Origin: Candidatus Pelagibacter communis
GTDB taxonomy: Bacteria; Pseudomonadota; Alphaproteobacteria; Pelagibacterales; Pelagibacteraceae
Direction: 5' to 3'
Assembly: GCF_001179925.1 (NCBI RefSeq)
Contig: NZ_CVSF01000068.1
Location: 99,520 to 163,519, forward strand
Length of the DNA stretch: 64,000 nt
The position numbers and the translations under genes were made by a program. Shown piece after piece: positions 45,157 through 54,203 of this stretch. The notes below the pieces were generated by a model. That model did not search any database. It saw only the letters and a program-made list of their open reading frames with translations, and had not been told where the DNA came from. Numbering within the stretch: the first letter of the stretch is position 1; each line of letters starts with the position of its first letter.

Positions 45157-45185
45157 AAAAGCAGCCGGTAAAACCGGCCGCTTTT
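45157..45185 (-). terminator. Strong hairpin with T-tract between dctP and dctQM (attenuator or processing site)
   Basis: A 12-base-pair stem (45157-45168 with 45174-45185) around a 5-base loop, with a GC-rich core (CCGG/CCGG). The single imperfect pair is a G-U wobble when read as minus-strand RNA, so the minus transcript is the functional one. It is followed by TTTTGTTTTT on that strand. It lies 32 bases after the dctP stop and 20 bases before dctQ. Confidence 0.8.
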
Positions 45186-45217
45186 ATTATTATAATCAAC
45201 TTTTTTAGTATTAAATA

Positions 45218-46282
45218 CTAAAAGTTTCGAGGTAAATATCCCCATTTTTGCCAAACATCATACTCTTTCATGAATGCTTGTTGAGAAGCCCATACTTTAG
45301 CAAAGTCAGCGTCTTTAGCAGATTCTTCTTTCATTACTCTAGCGCTTACTTTTTGTAGTTCTCTCAATACACTATCAGGCAATCTAGCAGCTGTAACACC
45401 TTTACCAGGGAAGCTTTGAATTTGCTTACCTTGTAGATATTCACCAGTTGTAATTGCTCTCATAGCTGCTGCTGTACAAGCCATTTCAAATAAAGCTTGG
45501 TCTGCTGCACCCATTTTTTTCCATAAATCTAAGTTGATCATGAAATGAGTTGAAGTTGATACTTGGTGCCAACCTGGGAAAAGATTGAACTTCGTGATTT
45601 TATGAAAACCTAAAACCTCATCAATAGCAGGCATAGAATATTCAGTAGCATCTAGTGTTCCTTTTTCTAGAGCAGCAAATATTTCTCCACCAGCCATTAA
45701 AGTAGCAGAAGCTCCTATTTCATTTAAAACCATTCCTCCTAAACCAGAGAAACGAATTTTCAATCCTTTAAGATCTGCTAAGCTAGTTATAGGGTTTCTA
45801 TACCAACCTGCAGTTTCAGGTCCAATTGTACTACACAATAAAACTTGAATATTTTGTTTATTGTATATTTCATTAGCTAGTTTAGCACCTTCTCCTTCAA
45901 ACCACCAAGCTGCATATTCCCAAGGCTCCATACCAAAAGGTACTGCTGCAAATAAAACTGCCGCAGGTATTCTTCCTTGATCATATGCCATGTAGTTATA
46001 AGCTGCAGGCAAGTCACCTTTACTAATTGAAGGTGAGATTTCTAATGGCGGAAGTATTTTTCCAGGCTCATAAACCTTTAATTTTATTCTACCATCAGTC
46101 GCTTTATCTAATGTATCTGATAAACGAGCAACAGGATCTCCTAATGCAGGCCAACCAGTATTAAAAGTAGATTGTACTTTCCATCTTATTTTTTCTGCTG
46201 CAGTAACTTGTTGTAATGAAAAAGTAATCATTAAAGCAAATACAGCAAAAAAACTAACAGATGTTTTTATTAGTTTTTTCAT
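45218..46282 (-). CDS. dctP: TRAP transporter solute-binding protein, TakP-like
   Basis: The protein has 354 residues. A signal peptide at about 1-28 (cleavage after VTAA) leads to the TRAP binding fold. GPETAGWYRNPI near 154, GLKIRFSGLGGMVLNEIGA near 174 and ALEKGTLDATEYSMPAIDEVLGFH near 204 match the TakP/mannitol-chloroaromatic subgroup, whose members bind 2-oxo or hydroxy acids. The ligand here is unknown. A strong ribosome site (AGAGAGGGG) precedes the ATG. The Fe-ADH gene is upstream on the same strand. Confidence 0.94.
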   Translation of the reverse strand: MKKLIKTSVSFFAVFALMITFSLQQVTAAEKIRWKVQSTFNTGWPALGDPVARLSDTLDKATDGRIKLKVYEPGKILPPLEISPSISKGDLPAAYNYMAYDQGRIPAAVLFAAVPFGMEPWEYAAWWFEGEGAKLANEIYNKQNIQVLLCSTIGPETAGWYRNPITSLADLKGLKIRFSGLGGMVLNEIGASATLMAGGEIFAALEKGTLDATEYSMPAIDEVLGFHKITKFNLFPGWHQVSTSTHFMINLDLWKKMGAADQALFEMACTAAAMRAITTGEYLQGKQIQSFPGKGVTAARLPDSVLRELQKVSARVMKEESAKDADFAKVWASQQAFMKEYDVWQKWGYLPRNF

Positions 46283-46338
46283 TTTCCCCTCTCTTCTGTT
46301 TTGAGTTGTTTTAAATTAGAGAACATTCCCAACTCATT

Positions 46339-47526
46339 TTAAAATGCTCTCCATGCTTTTCCGTAAAGATCAACCATTTCATTTACAGAAGGCACTCTTG
46401 GATTAAGGCTAGGGGCACCTGAAATCTCAGCATCAGTTGCCATATTTTCTAACTCAGCCTCAAAATTTTTTTGATTGATTCCAAATAATTTCATGGATGG
46501 AACCTCAAAATCTTTATTAATTTTATAAAGTCCTTCAATCAACTTATTACATGCAGTTTCATCATTATCTTCTGGTAAAGCAAAATTTCCTGCTTTACTA
46601 CAATCAGCATATTTGTTTCTTGCATGATCAATAGAAAATTCAGTTATAGTTGGTAATAACATTGCATTACTTAATCCATGAGGAACCTTAAAGTTACTAC
46701 CTAAAGGTCTACTCATTCCATGAACTAAACATATTGAAGCATTTGAAAAAGCTAAACCACCTAAAGTAGCTGCTAGCATAAGTCCTTCTCTAGCTTTCAT
46801 GTCCTTAGGATTTTTGTCTATTTTGTAAATATTTTCTGTAACAAGCCTTATTGTATCTAAGGCCATTCTATCTGAAAACAGTGTAGCTTTCTTACTAACA
46901 TAAGCTTCTATGCCATGTGTTAATGTATCAATTGCACTATCTATTGTTAATCTTCTTGGCTTAGATAAAGTCAACTCATAATCAACAATTGAAACAATAG
47001 GTACAAAGCCTTCTCCTCTACATGAAATTTTTTCATGATTATTGCTTTTTGTGTCTATGATAACAGAATGATGTGTAACTTCTGATCCTGTTCCTGCAGT
47101 AGTGGGTATTGCTATAATCGGTAAACCTTTTTTATCGAAAGTTCTCGGGGGCTTATAATCTTGAATGTCACTACTATATTGCGATAAAACAGCAATTGCT
47201 TTTGCAGTATCTATTGGACTTCCACCACCAAAGCCTATAACTGCATCATTTTTGTTTTTCTTTAATAATTCAATTCCATTTAAAACAACAGTGTCTGTAG
47301 GATCAGGTATCGTCTCATCAAATACATTGGATTTGAAACCTTCTTTATCTAGCAATTCTTGAAGTTTTTTAACATAACCGAATTTTACCATTTGTTTATC
47401 TGTTACAATCAGCAAAGATTTTACAGATCCAATTATTCTAATTATTTCTGGTAGTTGATTTAGGCTGCCCTTGCCAATCTGCATATACCTTGGCACGCAA
47501 ACTCGGACATTGTCTCTATTAACCAA
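46339..47526 (-). CDS. Iron-containing alcohol dehydrogenase (DddB-like candidate)
   Basis: The protein has 395 residues from a TTG at 47526, supported by a GGGGGA ribosome site just upstream. The NAD-binding part has GFGGGSPIDTAKA near 98 and IPTTAGTGSEV near 140. Metal ligands Asp200, His204, His269 and His283 are present. The position that is usually a second His in HGMxH is Arg273. It probably oxidises a primary alcohol or hydroxy acid. Divergent mmsA and the downstream TRAP genes suggest a shared catabolic route. Confidence 0.88.
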   Translation of the reverse strand: MVNRDNVRVCVPRYMQIGKGSLNQLPEIIRIIGSVKSLLIVTDKQMVKFGYVKKLQELLDKEGFKSNVFDETIPDPTDTVVLNGIELLKKNKNDAVIGFGGGSPIDTAKAIAVLSQYSSDIQDYKPPRTFDKKGLPIIAIPTTAGTGSEVTHHSVIIDTKSNNHEKISCRGEGFVPIVSIVDYELTLSKPRRLTIDSAIDTLTHGIEAYVSKKATLFSDRMALDTIRLVTENIYKIDKNPKDMKAREGLMLAATLGGLAFSNASICLVHGMSRPLGSNFKVPHGLSNAMLLPTITEFSIDHARNKYADCSKAGNFALPEDNDETACNKLIEGLYKINKDFEVPSMKLFGINQKNFEAELENMATDAEISGAPSLNPRVPSVNEMVDLYGKAWRAF

Positions 47527-47550
47527 GCATCCCCCAAATTTTATTATTAC

Positions 47551-47580
47551 AATCTAACCGTACCTAAAAATAGGAGTCAA
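47551..47580 (-). promoter_or_regulatory. Predicted promoter of the Fe-ADH/dctPQM operon with an internal inverted repeat
   Basis: On the minus strand TTGACT (47575-47580) and TAGATT (47551-47556) are 18 bases apart. The spacer carries CCTAAAAATAGG (47563-47574), a symmetric site with CCTA/TAGG arms that could be an operator. Confidence 0.45.
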
Positions 47581-47615
47581 CTTTAATTGATAATATTTTT
47601 CTCATTTAAGGAATA

Positions 47616-47628
47616 CTATTTGCAATAG
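47616..47628. promoter_or_regulatory. Candidate operator in the mmsA promoter
   Basis: CTATT-TGC-AATAG is a perfect inverted repeat. It overlaps the -35 region of a likely mmsA promoter whose -10 is TATAAA at 47641-47646. It shares the CTATTT half with the repeat in the divergent Fe-ADH promoter. The adjacent IclR regulator is the obvious candidate to bind it. Confidence 0.4.
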
Positions 47629-47667
47629 AAAAAAAGCTGCTATAAACTAAAAATACAAAAGAATACG

Positions 47668-49161
47668 ATGAAAAAAATTAGTCATTTCATAGATGGAAAA
47701 ATTTATAGTGATGACAAGTCCAGACTAGGTCCAATATTTAATCCAGCAATAGGAGAAGAAATAGCAAAAGTTGAGTTAGCCAGCAAAACAACAGTTGAAA
47801 TGGCTATAGAAAATTCAGCAAAAGCTTTTCAAAAATGGTCCAAAACTACTCCGATAAATAGAGCAAGAATTCTAGCAAAATTTAAAGATTTATTAATAAA
47901 AAATATGGATGACCTAGCTGTTATGGTTTCAGAACAACATGGAAAAACTATTCCTGATGCAAAAGGCTCTATTCAAAGAGGCATCGAAGTTGTTGAATAC
48001 GCAACAGGAATAACTGACTCACTTAAAGGTGATCATTCTGCAAATGTTGGAACAAATGTAGACTCTCATACATTAAGACAACCTTTAGGAGTTTGTGCAG
48101 GAATTACACCCTTTAATTTTCCAGCAATGGTTCCTATGTGGATGTTTCCCGTTGCAATCGCATGTGGAAATACTTTTGTTTTAAAGCCATCAGAAAAAGA
48201 TCCAAGTTGTCCAATGAAATTAGCAGAATTAGCAATTCAAGCAGGTTTGCCTCCAGGAGTTTTAAATTGTGTGAATGGAGATAAAGAAGCTGTAGATACT
48301 TTATTAGAGAGCAAAACAGTGCAAGCAATTAGTTTTGTGGGATCCACCCCGATTGCAGAATATGTTTATCACACTGGCACAAAAAATAATAAAAGAGTTC
48401 AAGCATTAGGTGGAGCGAAAAATCATATGATTATAATGCCTGATGCTGATATTGACAAAACAACTGATGCACTTATTGGCTCTGCTTTTGGATCTGCAGG
48501 AGAGAGATGTATGGCTATTTCAGTGGCTGTATGTGTAGGAAAAAAAACTAATGAAAAAATAAAAACAAAACTTTTAAAAGAAGCATCAAAACTAAATGTT
48601 GGTCCTTATACTGATGAAAAAAGTGATTTTGGTCCTTTAAATAATCAGGCACATTTTAAAAAAGTATTAGGTTATATTGACACTGGAGAAAAAGAGGGAG
48701 CAAAATTATTAGCTGATGGCAGAAAATTTAAAAAACAAGGATATGAAAATGGTTATTTTGTAGGTCCAACTATTTTTAATGATGTAAAACCTGATATGAA
48801 AATTTATAAAGAAGAAATTTTTGGTCCTGTACTTAGCATGATGACTACAGAAACTTATGAAGATGCCTTAAAACTAGTAAATGATCATGAATTAGGGAAT
48901 GGTGCTGCAGTCTTCACAAAAAGTGGAAATATCGCAAAACATTTTACTGAAAATGCAAAAATTGGAATGATTGGAGTTAATGTTCCTATACCTGTACCTG
49001 TGGCTTATCACAGCTTTGGTGGATGGAAAAGATCCTTATTCGGAGATCATTCGATGCATGGACCAGAGGGTGTTAGATTTTATACAAAATTAAAAACAGC
49101 TACTGTCACCTGGGTAGAAGATAATGCTGGGCCAGAATTCACTATTCCAGTTTTGTCTTAA
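47668..49161 (+). CDS. mmsA: CoA-acylating methylmalonate/malonate-semialdehyde dehydrogenase
   Basis: An aldehyde-dehydrogenase-fold enzyme of 497 residues. Catalytic Cys281 lies in SAGERCMAISVAV. The ALGGAKNH stretch near 246-253, which replaces the usual general-base glutamate, is the mark of MmsA/IolA enzymes that form acyl-CoA. PFNFPAMVPMWMFP near 148 is also diagnostic. It converts methylmalonate semialdehyde to propionyl-CoA or malonate semialdehyde to acetyl-CoA. DddC of DMSP-using bacteria belongs to this family. It is followed by an iclR gene. Confidence 0.95.
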   Translation: MKKISHFIDGKIYSDDKSRLGPIFNPAIGEEIAKVELASKTTVEMAIENSAKAFQKWSKTTPINRARILAKFKDLLIKNMDDLAVMVSEQHGKTIPDAKGSIQRGIEVVEYATGITDSLKGDHSANVGTNVDSHTLRQPLGVCAGITPFNFPAMVPMWMFPVAIACGNTFVLKPSEKDPSCPMKLAELAIQAGLPPGVLNCVNGDKEAVDTLLESKTVQAISFVGSTPIAEYVYHTGTKNNKRVQALGGAKNHMIIMPDADIDKTTDALIGSAFGSAGERCMAISVAVCVGKKTNEKIKTKLLKEASKLNVGPYTDEKSDFGPLNNQAHFKKVLGYIDTGEKEGAKLLADGRKFKKQGYENGYFVGPTIFNDVKPDMKIYKEEIFGPVLSMMTTETYEDALKLVNDHELGNGAAVFTKSGNIAKHFTENAKIGMIGVNVPIPVPVAYHSFGGWKRSLFGDHSMHGPEGVRFYTKLKTATVTWVEDNAGPEFTIPVLS

Positions 49162-49182
49162 ATCTGTTTAAAGTTAAGTTGA

Positions 49183-49944
49183 ATGAACGGAAGTAATACC
49201 AGAACCTCTCCAAAAAGAATATTAAATATTCTTGAAGAGATACTGTTAGACCCAGATAGTTTTACAGCAAAAAAAATATCTCATAAATTAAAAATACCTC
49301 TAGCTACAATTTATCGACATATAGACACCCTGTGTGAAGAAAAATATATAATACCCACTGGAACGAAAAAATACATACCAGGTCCAAAAATAAGAAATAT
49401 AATTTTAAATAGCTTACCATATGAGCCAAATTTTACTTTAAGAAGATCTCACTTAAGAAAACTCACTAATGATATCCAAGAAACTGTAAGTTTATCGATT
49501 CCTATCGGAACCAAACTTGTTTATTTCGATAGAATTGAATTTCATTGGCCTATGCAATTAAATTTAGAAGCTGGAGATCATCTTCCTCTACACGCATCAG
49601 CTTCGGGAAAACTTTATTTATCTTGTTTAAAAGAAAAAGAAGCTATTGAGATTTTTAAAAATATTAAAACTCCTAAAACTGCAAAAAATACAATAATTGA
49701 GATTACTCAATTTAAGAATGAACTTAAAAAAATAAATTCAAATAAATATGCTTTTGATGATGAGGAGTGGTTTAATGGAATGGTTGGACTTTCTGTACCG
49801 ATATTTAACAAGAACAACGAATTATGTTTTTGTTTGTCAACACATACTGCTAAAAGTAGAAAAAATATAGAAGATTTAAAAAAAATTTTACCTTCTATGC
49901 AAACAGCTGCTTTAAATTTAAAAAAAATTCTTTTTAAAGATTAG
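49183..49944 (+). CDS. IclR-family transcriptional regulator
   Basis: The protein has 253 residues. An N-terminal winged helix-turn-helix covers about 8-70 ([16 protein letters not shown], [14 protein letters not shown]). The IclR effector domain covers about 80-250 ([28 protein letters not shown]). Such regulators bind small aromatic or aliphatic acids and control neighbouring catabolic genes. It lies 21 bases after mmsA. The likely targets are mmsA and the divergent Fe-ADH/TRAP operon. The end overlaps sdhB by 11 bases. Confidence 0.92.
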   Translation: MNGSNTRTSPKRILNILEEILLDPDSFTAKKISHKLKIPLATIYRHIDTLCEEKYIIPTGTKKYIPGPKIRNIILNSLPYEPNFTLRRSHLRKLTNDIQETVSLSIPIGTKLVYFDRIEFHWPMQLNLEAGDHLPLHASASGKLYLSCLKEKEAIEIFKNIKTPKTAKNTIIEITQFKNELKKINSNKYAFDDEEWFNGMVGLSVPIFNKNNELCFCLSTHTAKSRKNIEDLKKILPSMQTAALNLKKILFKD

Positions 49945-50713
49945 ATGCTGCTACCATTTTTTTGATTTCAGCAATAGCTTTTGCGGGATTTAACCCTTTT
50001 GGACATGCACTAGTACAATTTAAAATTGTATGACATCTATAAAGCTTGAGCTCATCGGCAACTTTTTTTAGTCTTTTTTTTCTCTCTTCATCACGACTAT
50101 CTATAATCCATCTATACGCCTGAAGTAAAACAGCTGGTCCTAAATATTTATCACCGTTCCACCAATAACTAGGACACGAAGTTGAACAGCAGGCACACAT
50201 TATACATTCATACGCCCCGTCAAGTTTAGCTCTATCTTTTTTTGATTGATAAATTTCAGTTGACTGAGTTTTACTCTGAGATTTTAACCAAGGTTCAATA
50301 GATTGATATTGTTTATAAAGACCATCTAAATCACCAATTAAATCTTTTTTTACTTTAAGATGTGGTAATGGATAAATATTAATTTCACCATCTATTTGGG
50401 AATGTGAAGTAGTACAAGCTAATCCATTTTTGCCATCTATGTTCATTGCACATGACCCACAAACGCCATGAGCACAAGATCTTCTGTAAGCTAATGTTGA
50501 GTCTATTTCATTTTTAATTTTATTTAAAATATCTAAAACTTTAGATGGACAATTATTCATATCTACCTCATATGTGTCTATTCTTGGATTTTCTCCATCA
50601 GATGGATCCCATCTGTAAACATTTACTTTTCTGATATTGTTCGATCCTGTTTTATCTTTAAAATACTTACCTTTTTTAACTTTAGAATTTTCAGGTAAAT
50701 TTATATTAACCAT
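49934..50713 (-). CDS. sdhB: Succinate dehydrogenase iron-sulfur subunit
   Basis: The protein has 259 residues. The 2Fe-2S cysteines lie in [15 protein letters not shown] and LACTT near 78-100. The 4Fe-4S set is [11 protein letters not shown] near 166 and the 3Fe-4S set [14 protein letters not shown] near 223. The tryptophan after PSYW that lines the quinone site is kept. It passes electrons from SdhA's flavin to quinone. It is the last gene of the co-directional series starting at rpsP. Confidence 0.96.
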   Translation of the reverse strand: MVNINLPENSKVKKGKYFKDKTGSNNIRKVNVYRWDPSDGENPRIDTYEVDMNNCPSKVLDILNKIKNEIDSTLAYRRSCAHGVCGSCAMNIDGKNGLACTTSHSQIDGEINIYPLPHLKVKKDLIGDLDGLYKQYQSIEPWLKSQSKTQSTEIYQSKKDRAKLDGAYECIMCACCSTSCPSYWWNGDKYLGPAVLLQAYRWIIDSRDEERKKRLKKVADELKLYRCHTILNCTSACPKGLNPAKAIAEIKKMVAASNL

Positions 50714-52488
50714 TAATATACTCTTTCTTGAGGCGGAAAATATTGTACTTCGTTTGTGAGTGTTGACTTATGAACTGGTCTATAGGTAATTTTTGTATTT
50801 TTTCCATCACACCAAGATAATGTATGTTGCATAAATTGTTCATCATTACGTTTAGGGTAGTCTTCTCTAGCATGGGCTCCTCTGCTTTCTTTCCTGTTGT
50901 ATGCTGAATCCACCGTTACAACAGCTTGTCTTATAAGGTTATCAAACTCAAGTGTCTCTACTAAATCAGTATTAAAAACTAATGATTTATCTTTTACTGA
51001 GATAGAATTCATACCATCATAAGTTTTTTTAATTTCTTCAACACCCTCTTTTAAGGTTTTTTCTGTTCTAAAAACTGCACATTTTGATTGCATTGTCTTC
51101 TGCATAGATAATCTTAATTCTGCAGTACTATTTTCTCCTTTGGCATTTCTTAACTTGTCGAATCTATCTAAACATTTTTGTGTTTCTAAATCTCCTATTT
51201 CCTCATGAGGAGCTCCAGGTTTAATCAATTCAGCAGCTCTTTTTGCTGCAGCTCTTCCAAAGACAACTAAATCAATCAATGAATTTGAACCTAATCTGTT
51301 TGCTCCGTGAACTGAAACACATGCAGCTTCACCTATTGCCATTAAACCAGGAACAGTTTTTTCTGATCCATTAACTGTTAAAACCTCAGCTTTATAATTT
51401 GTAGGTATACCGCCCATGTTGTAATGGACTGTTGGCACAACCGGTATAGGCTCTTTAGTAATATCTACATCAGCAAATAACCTCGCTGCATCAGTTATTC
51501 CTGGTAATCTACTTTCAATGATTTCCTTATCTAAATGACTTAAGTTTAGATGAACGTGATCTCCATCTTTCCCAACTCCTCTCCCTTCATTTATTTCAAT
51601 TGACATAGAACGGCTTACAACATCTCTTGATGCAAGATCTTTAGCTTTAGGGGCATATCTTTCCATAAATCTCTCACCTTTTGAGTTTGTAAGATATCCA
51701 CCTTCTCCTCTTGCACCTTCCGTAATTAAAGTTCCATGCCCATATATTCCAGTTGGATGAAATTGAACAAATTCCATATCTTGCAAAGGTAATCCTGCTC
51801 TCAAAACCATTGCATTTCCGTCACCAGTACAAGTATGTGCAGAGGTAGCTGAATAATAAACTTTTCCATAGCCTCCTGTTGCAATAATTACAGTATGAGA
51901 TCTAAATCTATGAATTGTTCCATCGTTTAAATTCCATGCTATCAATCCTTTACATTCGCCATTCTTCATTAATAAATCTAAAGCAAAATATTCAATAAAA
52001 AATTCTGTATTATGTTTAAGCGCCTGACCATAAAGTGTATGTAAAATTGCATGGCCTGTTCTATCAGCAGCAGCACAAGTTCTCTGAACAATGCCATTGC
52101 CATAATTTTTGGTCATACCACCAAAAGGTCTTTGATATATTTTACCATCATCTGTTCGACTAAATGGAACTCCATATTTTTCTAATTCAATCACAGCTTT
52201 TGGAGCTTCTTTGCATAAATATTCAATACTATCTTGATCTCCAAGCCAATCAGCACCTTTAACTGTATCGTACATGTGCCAACGCCAATCATCTTCTCCC
52301 ATATTTCCTAAGGCAGCTGAAATTCCACCTTGAGCAGCAGAAGTATGACTTCTAGTTGGAAACACTTTTGAAATACAAGCAGTTTTTAAACCAGCTTCAC
52401 TTAAACCTACAGCGGCCCTTAAACCTGAACCTCCAGCACCGAGGACTACTACATCATATTCGTGATCAATTATTTTATATGAACTCAT
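50713..52488 (-). CDS. sdhA: Succinate dehydrogenase flavoprotein subunit
   Basis: The protein has 591 residues. The FAD loop is [10 protein letters not shown] near 17. The histidine that covalently holds FAD is His48 in [32 protein letters not shown] near 246 and [12 protein letters not shown] near 550 provide substrate binding and catalytic residues. It oxidises succinate to fumarate. The start overlaps sdhD (ATGA). Confidence 0.97.
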   Translation of the reverse strand: MSSYKIIDHEYDVVVLGAGGSGLRAAVGLSEAGLKTACISKVFPTRSHTSAAQGGISAALGNMGEDDWRWHMYDTVKGADWLGDQDSIEYLCKEAPKAVIELEKYGVPFSRTDDGKIYQRPFGGMTKNYGNGIVQRTCAAADRTGHAILHTLYGQALKHNTEFFIEYFALDLLMKNGECKGLIAWNLNDGTIHRFRSHTVIIATGGYGKVYYSATSAHTCTGDGNAMVLRAGLPLQDMEFVQFHPTGIYGHGTLITEGARGEGGYLTNSKGERFMERYAPKAKDLASRDVVSRSMSIEINEGRGVGKDGDHVHLNLSHLDKEIIESRLPGITDAARLFADVDITKEPIPVVPTVHYNMGGIPTNYKAEVLTVNGSEKTVPGLMAIGEAACVSVHGANRLGSNSLIDLVVFGRAAAKRAAELIKPGAPHEEIGDLETQKCLDRFDKLRNAKGENSTAELRLSMQKTMQSKCAVFRTEKTLKEGVEEIKKTYDGMNSISVKDKSLVFNTDLVETLEFDNLIRQAVVTVDSAYNRKESRGAHAREDYPKRNDEQFMQHTLSWCDGKNTKITYRPVHKSTLTNEVQYFPPQERVY

Positions 52489-52808
52489 ATATTAGATATT
52501 AATATAATTGTAATTAATGGAATTACCACTGCTGAAGCATATAAAAGTCTGTTTGCGACATTTTTGATTTTATCTTTTTTAATATAATCTTCAAAAACCT
52601 CGCTAATACTTAAAGCTGAAAAGAAATATGCAACAATAATAAAAATACTAAATAGAAACTTAGAAAATGAATTTGTAAAAAAATTGACAACATTTATATA
52701 GTCCTGGTCGTAAATAACTATTAAGTTTAAAATAAACCACAACATCAATGGAACTAATATAGCTCCACTAATTTTCAAAAAGATCCATTTTTTTGTAGCG
52801 TTAATCAT
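52485..52808 (-). CDS. sdhD: Succinate dehydrogenase membrane anchor D, lacking the heme histidine
   Basis: The protein has 107 residues with three hydrophobic segments. The conserved EDY near the end of segment 2 is present as Asp74-Tyr75; the tyrosine matches the E. coli quinone-site Tyr83. The heme-b ligand normally 11 residues before that Asp (E. coli His71) is Phe63 here, and the whole protein contains no histidine. It therefore cannot supply a histidine ligand. Assignment rests on position between sdhC and sdhA plus this motif. Confidence 0.88.
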   Translation of the reverse strand: MINATKKWIFLKISGAILVPLMLWFILNLIVIYDQDYINVVNFFTNSFSKFLFSIFIIVAYFFSALSISEVFEDYIKKDKIKNVANRLLYASAVVIPLITIILISNI

Positions 52809-53191
52809 TATATAAAATTCTTTCCAATCAAATAAAAAACTATTGTTAAAATTATTGATCCAAAGATAACTAATAGTCCAGTAATTCTTGTTGTCTTTAA
52901 TTCAAATCCATATCCTAAATCCATAATCAAATGCCTAATCTCACTTAAAACTTGGAACAAAAAAGACCATGTTATTCCTAGGATCATAAATTTTCCGATA
53001 AAAGAGTTTAAGAATAAATTTATAATTTCATAACTACTTTCACCTAAAAGAAGCAAAGAGGCCCATAAACAAACTAATGTAATTGCGATAATATTAATTA
53101 TACCTGTAATTCTATTAGAAATAGATACCAAAGACGAAATATGCCACTTATAAATTTGTATGTGAGGTGATAAAGGAGATTTATTTTCCAT
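52808..53191 (-). CDS. sdhC: Succinate dehydrogenase cytochrome-b-type anchor C, heme histidine replaced
   Basis: The protein has 127 residues with three hydrophobic segments. SPHIQIYKWH near 8-17 and EIRHLIMDLG near 84-93 identify SdhC. Ser23 and Arg27 match quinone-site residues Ser27 and Arg31 of E. coli. The axial heme ligand His84 aligns with Gln80, and His30 aligns with Asn26 (SISNR in place of the usual SxxHR). Quinone residues are kept while heme residues are lost. It overlaps the end of asd by 11 bases. Confidence 0.92.
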   Translation of the reverse strand: MENKSPLSPHIQIYKWHISSLVSISNRITGIINIIAITLVCLWASLLLLGESSYEIINLFLNSFIGKFMILGITWSFLFQVLSEIRHLIMDLGYGFELKTTRITGLLVIFGSIILTIVFYLIGKNFI

Positions 53192-54188
53192 AAAAATTAT
53201 TTTTGATTAATGTTTCAGCTATTTCTACCGAATTCAAAGCTGCACCTCTAAGTAAGTTGTCTGAAACAATCCACAAGTTTAATCCATTTTTTATAGTCTT
53301 GTCCTCTCTTATTCTTGAAATAAAGGTTTCTTCTCTACCTTCTGCCTCAAGAGGTGTAGAATATCCTCCATCTGATCTATCATCAATAACTTTACAGCCA
53401 TCAAAATTGTCTAACGCATCTCTAACTTTTTCAAGTGAAAAAGGTTTTTCAAATTGAATATTTACTGATTCAGAGTGAGAGACAGATATAGGTAACCTTA
53501 CACAAGTAGCTGTTAAATCTATTCTGTTGTCTAAAATTTTTTTTGTCTCATTAATCATTTTGAGTTCTTCTTTAGTATAACCATTATCAGAAAATACATC
53601 TATATGAGGAATAGCATTAAAAGCTATTTGTTTTGTAAAATTTTGAGAATTTATTTTTTTTCCATCTAACGCTAATTTAGTCTGTTCAATTAACTCATCC
53701 ATAGGTGCTTTGCCTCCTCCTGAAACTGATTGATAAGTAGAAACAACTATTCTTTTAATAATATATAAATCATGCAAAGGTTTAAGTGCAATTACTAATT
53801 GAGCAGTTGAGCAATTTGGATTTGCTATAATATTTTTTTTGATATTATTTAAGTCTTCAGAATTAACTTGTGGAACTATTAAAGGTACGTCTGGATCCAT
53901 CCTATAATAGCTTGAGTTATCTATTACAAGACAACTTTTTGCGGCTTTTTCTACAAATTTTTCTGAGATTTTTCCTCCAGCTGAAAAAAAAGTTATTTTT
54001 ACTTTTGAAAAGTCAAAACTTTCTAAATCAAAGACTTCATATTCTTTACCTTTAAATTTTATTTTTTTTCCGACACTTTTAGACGATGCCAACAAATATA
54101 GATTATCAATAGAAATATCTTTTTTTTCAATAACTTCTAATATTTTTCTACCAACATTTCCAGTTGCACCGACTATCGCAATATCCAT
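53181..54188 (-). CDS. asd: Aspartate-semialdehyde dehydrogenase
   Basis: The protein has 335 residues. The NADP loop is VGATGNVGRK at about 6-15. Catalytic Cys126 lies in NPNCSTAQLV, and YQSVSGGGKAPMDEL near 150 is diagnostic. The catalytic His lies in RLPISVSHSESVN near 245. It makes aspartate semialdehyde for lysine, threonine and methionine. In other alphaproteobacteria asd often follows leuB directly; here four dmd-region genes lie between them. Confidence 0.96.
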   Translation of the reverse strand: MDIAIVGATGNVGRKILEVIEKKDISIDNLYLLASSKSVGKKIKFKGKEYEVFDLESFDFSKVKITFFSAGGKISEKFVEKAAKSCLVIDNSSYYRMDPDVPLIVPQVNSEDLNNIKKNIIANPNCSTAQLVIALKPLHDLYIIKRIVVSTYQSVSGGGKAPMDELIEQTKLALDGKKINSQNFTKQIAFNAIPHIDVFSDNGYTKEELKMINETKKILDNRIDLTATCVRLPISVSHSESVNIQFEKPFSLEKVRDALDNFDGCKVIDDRSDGGYSTPLEAEGREETFISRIREDKTIKNGLNLWIVSDNLLRGAALNSVEIAETLIKNNFYGK

Positions 54189-54203
54189 GATGTGAGTTTT
54201 ATA

